Source: Asanoa sp040676615 | GTDB lineage: Bacteria > Actinomycetota > Actinomycetes > Mycobacteriales > Micromonosporaceae | Length of the DNA stretch: 64,000 bases | Assembly (NCBI RefSeq): GCF_040676615.1 | Contig: NZ_JBFAPI010000005.1 | Location: 372,001-436,000 of the forward strand | Reading direction: 5' to 3' | Part shown: piece after piece, positions 51,694 through 59,738 of the stretch | Layout of the letters: each line of letters opens with the position of its first letter | Numbering within the stretch: the stretch's first letter is position 1 | Notes under the pieces: generated by a model | The model's input: only the letters and a program-made list of their open reading frames with translations | What the model was told of the DNA's origin: nothing | The model's database searches: none | Translations under genes and position numbers: made by a program

Positions 51694-54185
51694 GCGCCTT
51701 CCCGCGGCCTGCGCTGGGGCCGGACGCCGGATGCGCCGCCTTCCCGCTCGGCGGCATCGGCACCGGAACCGTCTCGGTCGGCGCGCGCGGTGACCTGCGG
51801 GACTGGGAACTGATGAACCGGCCGGCCAAGGGCACCCGGCTGCCGTTCACGTTCTTCGCGATCCGTTGCGCGCGACCCGGGCGCGAGGCGGTCACCAAGG
51901 TGCTGGAGGGGCCGCTGACCGGCCCACACGAGGGAGACCAGGGCTACGACGCCGGGCGGCTCGCCGGGTTGCCCCGCCTCGCGTCGAGCCGCATGCGTGG
52001 CGAGTACCCGTTGCTGCGCATCGACCTCGCCGACCCCGAGGTCGCCGTCGACGTCACCCTGACCGCGTTCACGCCGCTCGTCCCGCTCGACCCCGACGCG
52101 TCCGGCGTGCCCGGCGCCGTGCTCCGTTACACCGTGCACAACCCGAACCCGGAGCCGGTCGACGTCACCATCGCGGGGTCGTTGGCCAACCAGGTCGGCA
52201 TCACCGGGTGGAACGTCTTCCACTTCCCCGAGTACGCGGGCAGCCCGCGCAACACCTGGTTCGAAGAGCCCGCGGTGCGCGGCGTCGAGTTCGCCAACGA
52301 TCTGGACCCCAGCGACCTCCGGCACGGCACCGTCGTGCTCGCCACCACCGACCCGAGCACCAGCGCCAAGCCCCAGTGGCTGTCCGGCTTCTGGCAGGAC
52401 GGCGTGCAGGTGTTCTGGGACGACCTGCGATCCGACGGTCGGCTCGAGCCCGAGACGGTGTTCTCGCTCGACGAGCCGCCGTACCCCTCCTGGTTCACCC
52501 GGCTCCGGGTCGGCTCGCTGGCGATCAGCCACTGCCTGGCGCCGGGGGAGAGCCGCGACTTCACGTTCCTGCTCACGTGGCACTTCCCCAACCGGCCGCG
52601 GGCCTGGCAGGGCAACATCGGGCTGGACAACACGAACGCCGGCGAGGTGGTCCGCAACCACTACGCCACCCGGTTCGCCGACGCGGTCGCCGTCGCCCGG
52701 CACCTGGCGCTGGCCGGGCCGGCCCTGGAGGAGAGGACCCGGGCCTTCCACGGAGCCCTGTTCGGCAGCTCGCTGCCGGCCGAGGTGGTCGACGCGGTCA
52801 GCGCGACGCTGGTGGCGCTGCGCAGCAACACCTGCTTCCGGTTGGCCGACGGCCGATTCGCCGCCTGGGAAGGTACGTTCGACCACAGTGGAAGCTGTGA
52901 GGGCACCTGCACCCACGTGTGGAACTACGCGCAGGCGGCCGCCTACCTCTTCCCGTCGCTGGAGCGCGACGCCCGGCACACCGAGTTCACCCGCGAGACG
53001 CGGCCCGACGGGCGGATGAACTTCCGGGCCAACAGCGTGTTCGGCAACCCGGCCTGGGACTTCCACCCGGCCGTCGACGGCCAGCTCGGCGCGATCGTGC
53101 GCCTGCACCGGGAGTGGCGGTTCAGCGGCGACGACGAGCTGCTGCGTGACTGTTGGCCGGGCGTGCGGCGGGCACTGGAGTTCGCGTTCACCGAATGGGA
53201 CAGCGACGACGACGGCGTGCTCGACAGCAAGCAGCACAACACGTACGACATCGAGTTCTTCGGTCCGAACTCGTTGGCCAACTCGATGTTCCTGGCCGCC
53301 CTGCACGCCGGCGCGGCGATGGCCGACCAGCTCGGCGAGCCGGCTGTCGCGCAGCGGTGGCGGGCCGCCGCCGCCCGGGGCCGCGACCGGGTCGACGCGC
53401 TGCTGTTCAACGGCGAGTACTACGACCAGCGACTCGACGACGTCGACGCGCGGCGTTACCAGTACGGCACCGGATGCCTCTCCGACCAGGTCTTCGGTCA
53501 GCTGCTGGCCCACCTGGCCGGGCTGGGCTACGTGCTGCCCCGGGACCACGTCCGCAGCGCGGTCGCCGCCGTGCACCGGCACAACTTCCGCGCCGACCTG
53601 TCCGACCACCACAGCGTCCAGCGGACGTATGCGCTGCCCGGTGAGGCCGGGCTGGTGCTCTGCTCGTGGCCGCGGGGCGGTCGGCCACGGATCCCGTTCG
53701 TCTACAGCGACGAGGTGTGGACGGGCATCGAGTACCAGGTAGCCAGCCACCTGGTCTACGAGGGCCTCGTCGACGAGGGGCTCGAGGTGGTGCGGGCCGC
53801 GCGCTCCCGCCACGACGGGTACCGCCGCAACCCGTGGAACGAGGCGGAGTGCGGAAACCACTACGCCCGGTCGCTCGCCAGCTGGGGCGTGCTCGTCGCG
53901 CTGACCGGCGCCGACTACCACGCCCCGACCGGCGAGCTGTCGTTCACGCCGCGGCTGGGGGCGCCGTTGCGAGCGCCGTTCACCACCGGCACCGGCTGGG
54001 GAGTCCTGCGAGTGTCCGACGACGACGCCGAGGTCGAGCTGCTGGGCGGGGAGCTGGCGCTCAACCGGCTGCGGGTGGCGCATCCGCGGCTCGGCCCGCT
54101 CGCGACCGGCCCGGTGCGCCTGGCCCCGGGCGAACCACTGACGTTGACCGCATCCCACCACGATCGTCTGGAGGTCCATCGATGA
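51690..54185 (+). CDS. GH116-family glycoside hydrolase, cytoplasmic
   Basis: An 831-residue protein from GTG 51690, overlapping the kinase stop (GTGA). The N-terminal all-beta domain (GCAAFPLGGIGTGTVSVGARG) and the (alpha/alpha)6 barrel fit GH116 (GBA2/DUF608 type). QHNTYDIEFFGPNSLANS and WNEAECGNHYARSLASWG are in the region of the catalytic acidic residues. GH116 members are beta-glucosidases and beta-xylosidases, and at least one is reported as an exo-beta-D-arabinofuranosidase, which fits the GH183/GH172 neighbours. There is no signal peptide. Confidence 0.87.
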   Translation: MSAFPRPALGPDAGCAAFPLGGIGTGTVSVGARGDLRDWELMNRPAKGTRLPFTFFAIRCARPGREAVTKVLEGPLTGPHEGDQGYDAGRLAGLPRLASSRMRGEYPLLRIDLADPEVAVDVTLTAFTPLVPLDPDASGVPGAVLRYTVHNPNPEPVDVTIAGSLANQVGITGWNVFHFPEYAGSPRNTWFEEPAVRGVEFANDLDPSDLRHGTVVLATTDPSTSAKPQWLSGFWQDGVQVFWDDLRSDGRLEPETVFSLDEPPYPSWFTRLRVGSLAISHCLAPGESRDFTFLLTWHFPNRPRAWQGNIGLDNTNAGEVVRNHYATRFADAVAVARHLALAGPALEERTRAFHGALFGSSLPAEVVDAVSATLVALRSNTCFRLADGRFAAWEGTFDHSGSCEGTCTHVWNYAQAAAYLFPSLERDARHTEFTRETRPDGRMNFRANSVFGNPAWDFHPAVDGQLGAIVRLHREWRFSGDDELLRDCWPGVRRALEFAFTEWDSDDDGVLDSKQHNTYDIEFFGPNSLANSMFLAALHAGAAMADQLGEPAVAQRWRAAAARGRDRVDALLFNGEYYDQRLDDVDARRYQYGTGCLSDQVFGQLLAHLAGLGYVLPRDHVRSAVAAVHRHNFRADLSDHHSVQRTYALPGEAGLVLCSWPRGGRPRIPFVYSDEVWTGIEYQVASHLVYEGLVDEGLEVVRAARSRHDGYRRNPWNEAECGNHYARSLASWGVLVALTGADYHAPTGELSFTPRLGAPLRAPFTTGTGWGVLRVSDDDAEVELLGGELALNRLRVAHPRLGPLATGPVRLAPGEPLTLTASHHDRLEVHR

Positions 54186-55819
54186 CCGGCTACAAACTCC
54201 CCGCGCCCACGCGACGGCCATTGCTTGCGCCATCCACCGTGTACACCGTAGCCAGTGGTGACCTCCGGCCCAGCGCCAACGTCACCTGCTGGCCGGCCCA
54301 GCAGCAGCTCGAGGCGGCGTTCGCGGCCGCGGTCGCCGACCTCGGCTGGAGCGTGCGACGCGCCCACCCGTACGACGCCGACAAGGGTCACGGCTTCATC
54401 GACAGCCAGCGGTACGGGATCGAGGTGTTCAAGGACATCCCGGTCGACGCGCCGCTGGTCGTCGTCGACGCGGTCTGGCAGTACAGCCACCACGTGCTCG
54501 CCGGCCTGCGCAGCCATAGGGGCCCGATCCTGGTCGTGGCGAACTGGTCCGGCGAGTTCCCCGGCCTGGTCGGCCTGCTCAACCTCAGCGCCAGCATGAC
54601 CAAGGCCGGCGTCGCGCACTCGACACTGTGGAGCGAGAGCTTCACGGACACGTGGGCGCGCGACGGCCTGCGTACCTGGCTGGAGACCGGCGCCCTGCGC
54701 CACGACGAGTCGCACGTGCGGGATCTGCCTGCTCTCGACGACGCCTCGCCGGAGGTGGAGCTCGGCGTGGCACTGGCCCGGCAGCTGCGTGACGACAAGG
54801 CCGTGATCGGCGTGTTCGACGAGGGCTGCATGGGCATGTACAACGCGATCTTCGACGACGAGCTGCTCAACCCGCTGGGCATCTTCAAGGAGCGGCTCTC
54901 GCAGAGCGCGCTGGTGGCCGAGATGGGCCGCGTCGGCGACGACGAGGCCAAGGCGGCCCGGACGTGGCTCGAGGAACGCGGCCTGACCTTCCACTTCGGA
55001 ACTGACGAGGCGACCGAGCTGACCGAGGCGCAGGTGACCAGCCAGCTCAAGATGTACATCGCCGCGTTGCGGATCAGCGACGACTTCGGCCTCGACGCGG
55101 TCGGCATCCAGTACCAGCAGGGGCTGAAGGACACCGTACCCGCGAGCGACCTGGCCGAGGGTCTGCTCAACAACGCCGAGCGGCCGCCGGTGCTCAGCCG
55201 CGACGGCTCCCGGGAGCTCTACGCCGGTGTGCCGCTGCCCCACTTCAACGAGGTCGACGAGGGCGTGGCGGTGGACGCGCTGGTCACCAACCGGATCTGG
55301 ACGGCGATGGGTTTCGACCCGGAGACGACCCTGCACGACATCCGGTGGGGCGACGAGTACGACGGCGAGTTCGTCTGGGTCTTCGAGATCTCCGGCTCGG
55401 TGCCGGCCGCACACAACGGCGGCTACCAGAACAGCTACAGCATGCGGCAGCCGCCGATGTACTTCCCGCTCGGCGGCGGGACGCTGTCCGGCATCTCCAA
55501 GCCCGGCCACATCGTGTGGTCCCGGGTCTACATCGCCGGCGGCGCGCTGCACGTCGACATCGGCCGCGGACACGTGGCCGAGCTGCCGGCCGAGGAGACC
55601 CGGCGCCGCCTCGACGCGACCACGCCGCAGTGGCCGATCATGCACGCGGTGCTCCACGGTGTCGGTCGCGACCAGCTGATGGCCCGCCACAAGGCCAACC
55701 ACGTGCAGGTCGCCTACGCGCCGGACGCCGGGGGCGCGGACCGGGCGCTGCTGGCCAAGGCCGCGCTGTTCCGCGAGCTGGGCCTGGCCGTGCACCTCTG
55801 CGGCGACGTCGACCTCTGA
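54182..55819 (+). CDS. L-fucose/L-arabinose isomerase-superfamily protein (predicted D-arabinose isomerase)
   Basis: A 545-residue protein whose ATG overlaps the GH116 stop (ATGA). The layout is that of the FucI/AraA superfamily: an N-terminal substrate domain (APLVVVDAVWQYSHHVLAG, GPILVVANWSGEFPGLVG), then FDEGCMGMYNAIFDDEL with acidic metal ligands, and a C-terminal domain of beta strands. FucI also converts D-arabinose to D-ribulose, so together with the kinase this predicts D-arabinose to D-ribulose 5-phosphate. The exact sugar is inferred from context; the protein is diverged from classical FucI. Confidence 0.75.
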   Translation: MTGYKLPAPTRRPLLAPSTVYTVASGDLRPSANVTCWPAQQQLEAAFAAAVADLGWSVRRAHPYDADKGHGFIDSQRYGIEVFKDIPVDAPLVVVDAVWQYSHHVLAGLRSHRGPILVVANWSGEFPGLVGLLNLSASMTKAGVAHSTLWSESFTDTWARDGLRTWLETGALRHDESHVRDLPALDDASPEVELGVALARQLRDDKAVIGVFDEGCMGMYNAIFDDELLNPLGIFKERLSQSALVAEMGRVGDDEAKAARTWLEERGLTFHFGTDEATELTEAQVTSQLKMYIAALRISDDFGLDAVGIQYQQGLKDTVPASDLAEGLLNNAERPPVLSRDGSRELYAGVPLPHFNEVDEGVAVDALVTNRIWTAMGFDPETTLHDIRWGDEYDGEFVWVFEISGSVPAAHNGGYQNSYSMRQPPMYFPLGGGTLSGISKPGHIVWSRVYIAGGALHVDIGRGHVAELPAEETRRRLDATTPQWPIMHAVLHGVGRDQLMARHKANHVQVAYAPDAGGADRALLAKAALFRELGLAVHLCGDVDL

Positions 55820-56715
55820 TGCCCGACTGGATCCGGCCCGGGCCGGGTGATCAGCCGCGGTGGGGTCATGCCGGTGGACTCCAGATCGGGTTGTCGCCGC
55901 TGCCCGGGCCGCGTGGCCTGCTTCGCGTCTATGCGCCCTACCTCAACGACGACCCGCAGCGCGTCGTGAACTTCATCGCGGTGGAGCCGACGCCGGTCGG
56001 CGCCACCGAACGCGGGTTCTCGGAGCTGGAATGGAGCGGGCTCGACGAGGTGCGTGGCAAGCGGATCGGTAGCGCTGACGCGCCGACCGCCGACTTCGCC
56101 GCGTCCCCGGCGCCCGGGGTGCTCGGGCCGTCGGGCCTGACGGTCTACCTACCGGTCGAGCGCTTCGACAACGGCGCACACGTGTACGTGCGCATCCGGT
56201 TCCGGCCGGACCGACCCCACGAGGTGGCGGTCGCCGGCTTCCACCATCCCGACTCCGTCGCGCTCGCCCACCTCACGCTGACCGCGACCATGGGCAACTG
56301 GGCCAGGTTACGACGGTTGGAGCTGGCCGCGCGCACGGTCACGCCGGGCGAGCTGTGGCCGGGGTTCAGCGGAGACGGGTTCACCAGGCACGCCCGGTTC
56401 GGCCTCGCCGCTCTGCGCCGCGACCCGGACGGGTGCGCGGTGGTCACGGCGACCACGGACGAGGCCGAGCCGGCCACCGCGACCTACGCCGCTGGCACCG
56501 CGGCGCACTGGCGCTACGTGGGTCGCGCCGCCGCGCAGTCGTGGCGGGCCCCGGACCCGGACCCGGATCTCGAGGTGCTGGTCAACGGCCGAGCGTGCTA
56601 CTGGGCCAGCACCTCACCAATCCCCGGCGGGGTGTCGTTCGAGAACTTCGAATTCGAATCCCCATACCGCCCAGGCCAGGAGTACGTCTTCAGCGTCGAA
56701 CCGGTCCCGGAATAA
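55819..56715 (+). CDS. Unknown protein of the sugar operon
   Basis: A 298-residue protein whose ATG shares a base with the isomerase stop (TGATG), so it is the last of four coupled genes. No signal peptide. It looks mainly beta-stranded: GLQIGLSPLPGPRGLLRVYA at the start, VYLPVERFDNGAHVYVRIRF in the middle, then FENFEFESPYRPGQEYVFSV at the end. It may be a sugar-binding jelly-roll or an unclassified hydrolase. I do not recognise the family. Confidence 0.75.
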   Translation: MPDWIRPGPGDQPRWGHAGGLQIGLSPLPGPRGLLRVYAPYLNDDPQRVVNFIAVEPTPVGATERGFSELEWSGLDEVRGKRIGSADAPTADFAASPAPGVLGPSGLTVYLPVERFDNGAHVYVRIRFRPDRPHEVAVAGFHHPDSVALAHLTLTATMGNWARLRRLELAARTVTPGELWPGFSGDGFTRHARFGLAALRRDPDGCAVVTATTDEAEPATATYAAGTAAHWRYVGRAAAQSWRAPDPDPDLEVLVNGRACYWASTSPIPGGVSFENFEFESPYRPGQEYVFSVEPVPE

Positions 56716-56721
56716 GACGCG

Positions 56722-57666
56722 CTAGGCCGCGACGTAGCCGTCGAACACGTGGACCGCGTCATTGGCGCCGCTGGCGTTCGCTCGGTTTGTGTTGAAGTAC
56801 AGCTTGCCGTCGCTGATCCCGACGCCTTCGATCTCGAACAAGGTGGAGTACGCCGAGGACGTGATGCGGAAGGAGAGGTCGGTGGCGGCGGGCGCGGTGC
56901 CTGTCGTGGCCGGCGACACGTTGCGGTAGACGAGCACGATGCTGCGGTTGTCCTTGGTCAGCGGGTAGTAGAGGACCTTCTTGGTCGCGTCGTAGAAGAA
57001 GCCCTGGTTGAGGAAGGTCGTCAGGTCGGGCACCGGGGCGCCGTTGACGAGGGCGCCCTCGACCTGCAGGTCGAACGCCCGGGTCAAATCGATGGTGCCG
57101 GAGGAGGCGCGCAACGGAAGGCTGCCGTTGTAGACCGTCCTGCCGCTCTTGAACATGAACGTGATCGTCGTGCTGGTGACCGAGACCCGACTGATCCCGG
57201 ACGGCGCCGCGACGGCCCCGTCGAGGCGCAGCTGGTACGACCCCGCGTGGTAGTAGGTGGTGCCGTCGTAGCGCAGCCGCACGAGCTGGGCGCCGGTGGC
57301 GTTCATGGTGACGACGAACATGTGGTGCTGGCCGTCGATGTCGACGATCGTCATGTCGTTCGCGTGCCCGAGCCAGGGGTTGGTCGACGTGTTGTTGGTG
57401 CCGTTGGTCATCAGCACTCGCGCACCGGTGGTCTTGTGGATGCGGTAGATGACGGACACGTCGTCGTAGTTGGTGTGATTCTTGATCGAGTAGAGGTAGG
57501 TCGATCCGGCGGCGAACCCCTGCGCCCCCGTGCAGCAGCTCGTATTGGGGATGCTGGCGATGTCGCTGTAGGTGTTGTAGTAAGCGGCCTGGGCGGCCGA
57601 TCCGGACAGGACCAGGAAACCCAGCACCGTCGCGACCGCAACCGCCAGTCGTCCACCAGACCGCAT
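56722..57666 (-). CDS. Secreted beta-propeller-like protein, function unknown
   Basis: A 314-residue protein. ATG 57666 has GGGGAGGA upstream. The signal peptide runs to about residue 28 (SAAQA). The mature part is strand-rich with repeated W/Y/F-flanked units (STYLYSIKNHTNYDDVSVIY, HHMFVVTMNATGAQLVRL). It has a CC pair early (SCCTGAQGFA). It resembles helveticin-J-like or other extracellular propeller proteins, but I cannot assign it. Its stop is 6 bases from the convergent unknown gene. A 36-base dyad lies about 165 bases upstream. Confidence 0.7.
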   Translation of the reverse strand: MRSGGRLAVAVATVLGFLVLSGSAAQAAYYNTYSDIASIPNTSCCTGAQGFAAGSTYLYSIKNHTNYDDVSVIYRIHKTTGARVLMTNGTNNTSTNPWLGHANDMTIVDIDGQHHMFVVTMNATGAQLVRLRYDGTTYYHAGSYQLRLDGAVAAPSGISRVSVTSTTITFMFKSGRTVYNGSLPLRASSGTIDLTRAFDLQVEGALVNGAPVPDLTTFLNQGFFYDATKKVLYYPLTKDNRSIVLVYRNVSPATTGTAPAATDLSFRITSSAYSTLFEIEGVGISDGKLYFNTNRANASGANDAVHVFDGYVAA

Positions 57667-58119
57667 GTCGTCCTCCCCAGGCATATGACGCGCGCTCGTC
57701 GAAAGCACGCTACGGCAGCGGCGGCGGCGCCGCTGACCGGCCGGAGCGTGTCCCCGAGCTGCGCCTGGGTGCCGTTGGTCGCCGGCCACCCCAGACACCG
57801 CCCCGGGCGGGGTCATCTCCCCACGCGCCACATGTTCTGGCATGTACACACATGCCAAAACATGTACGCCCGCACACGACCTCGCGCGCTGCCACGACAC
57901 GCCGACGAAGCACGACCCGCCCGCTGGCGCCGGCGGCCAGGGGGCCGGGATCGGGCTTACGCGTGACGCGCAGTGGCCGAGGGCCGCAGCCCGGCCGCGG
58001 TCGACCAGCGGTTAGCGGCTCGCCGCGGGATCGGGCGGGCGGTGCGTGGTGCTGTTAGGCGCGCTCGCGGCGGGCGGGTGGTGGGGTGGCGACCGCGCCG
58101 GACTGTTTGACGTGGCGGA
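57667..58119. other. Upstream region of the secreted protein, mostly non-coding
   Basis: About 450 bases with no gene that I can support. The only clear structure is the long dyad at 57830-57865. Confidence 0.45.
57830..57865. promoter_or_regulatory. Long AT-rich inverted repeat upstream of the secreted protein gene
   Basis: Arms 57830-57845 (ACATGTTCTGGCATGT) and 57850-57865 (ACATGCCAAAACATGT) are complementary at 15 of 16 positions around ACAC. Each arm itself carries ACATG twice on opposite strands. The site is far more AT-rich than its surroundings and looks like a high-affinity operator for a dimer or tetramer. Confidence 0.65.
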
Positions 58120-58359
58120 CCAGCGGAGCCGTCTCGACGCGGCCAGGGCGGCGCCCACCGCCGCCAACCGGGACGGGGCCACCGAGAGCCACAGCAGGAC
58201 CCGGGCCCGGAAGCCGAGCACGTCCGGGTCGACGTCGACGTCGTAGAACAGGGCGCCCGAGGCGGTCAGGTCCTGGAGGCGCCGGCGGACCGTCGTCTCG
58301 CCCCAGCCGGTCGCCGCCGCCAACTCCGGGTAGCCCAGGCGGCCGTCGCGGGCCAGGGC
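58120..58359 (-). pseudogene. Lrp/AsnC-family regulator remnant
   Basis: The minus strand reads DGRLGYPELAAATGWGETTV followed by RRRLQDLTASGALFYDVDVD and LGFRARVLLWLSVAPSRLAA, a helix-turn-helix plus the start of the effector domain of an Lrp-type regulator. It has no start of its own and runs into unrelated frame after about 58120. It abuts an MFS fragment on the other strand. Confidence 0.7.
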
Positions 58360-58360
58360 A

Positions 58361-58506
58361 GCCGTCGGCGTCGGCGTCGGCACCGTCCTGCCGGCACTGT
58401 CGTCGGCGGTGCTCGTCGCGGTGCCGCCGGAACGCAGCGGGATGCCCGGTGGCGCGCTCAACACGTTCCGCCAACTCGGGTTCGCACTAGGCGTGGCCGT
58501 GGCCGG
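58361..58506 (+). pseudogene. MFS (DHA2-type) transporter remnant
   Basis: The plus strand reads VGVGTVLPALSSAVLVAVPP and then RSGMPGGALNTFRQLGFALG, a well-known stretch of 14-helix EmrB/QacA-type exporters. About 48 codons survive. It meets the Lrp remnant at about 58360, so both are leftovers of a deletion that joined two genes. Confidence 0.75.
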
Positions 58507-58534
58507 CCGGCCGGCTCCAGGAGGAAGGAGCAAA

Positions 58535-58561
58535 GAACGCCCCGGCACCGCCGGGGCGTTC
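58535..58561. terminator. Terminator hairpin after the small conserved gene
   Basis: A perfect 12-bp stem, GAACGCCCCGGC (58535-58546) with 58550-58561, and a 3-base loop. It lies 12 bases beyond the stop of the minus-strand gene. Confidence 0.88.
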
Positions 58562-58572
58562 TATGTGGTGAT

Positions 58573-58902
58573 TCAGGCCTCGAAGACGCCCGCGTCGACG
58601 AGACGCTTCTCGGTCACGTCCCAACCGTGCCCCGGGAACGCCTCGGCCAGGCCGTTGATCTCCGCGCGGATCTTCGCCGCGTGACCGGCCCCCGCCAGCA
58701 CCTTGATCTCCTCGACGAAGGCGTCGGAGTCGGTGCGCAGGTGGTTGGTCTTGCCGTTGGTCAGATTGCGGACGTAGACGAACTTCCCGTTGTTGAGCGG
58801 GATCAGGTACTTGAACTCGCCGAGCACGCTCAGAGCGCCGCCGGCACCGGCCTGGCCGGCCCGGACGGACGCGCGCGCGGTCTTGGAGGTGTTGCTCGCC
58901 AC
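58573..58902 (-). CDS. Small soluble protein, function unknown
   Basis: A 109-residue protein. GTG 58902 has AAGGAG about 9 bases upstream. A short basic N-terminus is followed by FKYLIPLNNGKFVYVRNLTN and HLRTDSDAFVEEIKVLAGAG, a compact alpha/beta domain. I do not recognise it, but the strong ribosome-binding site and terminator support a real gene. Confidence 0.7.
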   Translation of the reverse strand: MASNTSKTARASVRAGQAGAGGALSVLGEFKYLIPLNNGKFVYVRNLTNGKTNHLRTDSDAFVEEIKVLAGAGHAAKIRAEINGLAEAFPGHGWDVTEKRLVDAGVFEA

Positions 58903-59117
58903 GGGGGGACTCCTTGCAAGTGCGCGGAAACAAGAAATGGACCGGAGGGGCCCAGTTGAGAGTACACCAGTGGGTGGATCGGCCTTCCGGACCAATCGTC
59001 CCAACCAGTTTTCCGATTCCCTGGCGCAACATCGGCCCCAGGAGTCATCATGATTGCTGACTGCTCGTGGATCGAGGTCGTAGGGGAAGACGCACCTCGG
59101 GTCTTCGGGAGGTCACC

Positions 59118-59609
59118 GTGCCAACGCGTGGCGTCGTTTACGTCCACTCGACCCCGCTCGCCGTGTGCCCACACGTCGAGTGGGCGATCGCGCGCGTCCT
59201 CACCGCGCCGGTCACGCTGCATTGGAGCGCGCAGCCCGTCGATCCGGGTGCCCGCCGCACCGAGTGCAGCTGGACCGGGCGCGCGGGGACCGGCGCGGAG
59301 CTGGCTGCTGCCCTCCGGCAGTGGCCCATGATCCGTTTCGAGATCACCGAAGAGCCCAGCCCGGGCTGTGACGGTGAACGCTTCATGTTCGTGCCCGGCC
59401 GCGGCCTGTTCCGGGCCACCGCCGGCGTCGCGGGCGACATCCAGCTCGGCGAAGACCGGCTCCGGGCCATCATGGCGAGCTCGCGCGCCCCGGAGGCGCT
59501 GCAGCACGCCCTGGACAAGGCCCTCGGCACCGCCTGGGACGCCGAACTGGAGCCCTACCGCTATGCCGGCGACGGTGCGCCGGTGACCCTGCTCACCCGC
59601 GTGGGCTGA
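59118..59609 (+). CDS. DUF3145 family protein
   Basis: A 163-residue protein. GTG 59118 has GGGAGG upstream. It begins MPTRGVVYVHSTPLAVCPHV, contains LHWSAQPVDPGARRTECSW and ends in a short C-terminal tail after the helix APEALQHALDKALG. It matches DUF3145, widespread in actinobacteria and of unknown function. A cytoplasmic role is likely. Confidence 0.87.
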   Translation: MPTRGVVYVHSTPLAVCPHVEWAIARVLTAPVTLHWSAQPVDPGARRTECSWTGRAGTGAELAAALRQWPMIRFEITEEPSPGCDGERFMFVPGRGLFRATAGVAGDIQLGEDRLRAIMASSRAPEALQHALDKALGTAWDAELEPYRYAGDGAPVTLLTRVG

Positions 59610-59738
59610 TCGGACGACCTCGAAACCGCCCACCCCGCACCACCGCCGACCAGGGGCTGCTGCTTCGTGCGAATTCCGAACCGACCGTATTGCCGGCTTC
59701 ACTTGCTCATTCCATGCCGGGCTGGCCATGATTGCTCG

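Noticed and set aside
51630..54233. Long minus-strand open frame opposite the GH116 gene
   Set aside because: It has no recognisable domain and conflicts with a coupled four-gene operon on the plus strand.
42844..56715. L-arabinan or fructan utilisation as the role of the sugar locus
   Set aside because: No GH43, GH51 or GH127 L-arabinofuranosidase and no L-ribulose epimerase are present. GH172 with GH183 favours D-arabinan, though a difructose-anhydride role of GH172 is not excluded.
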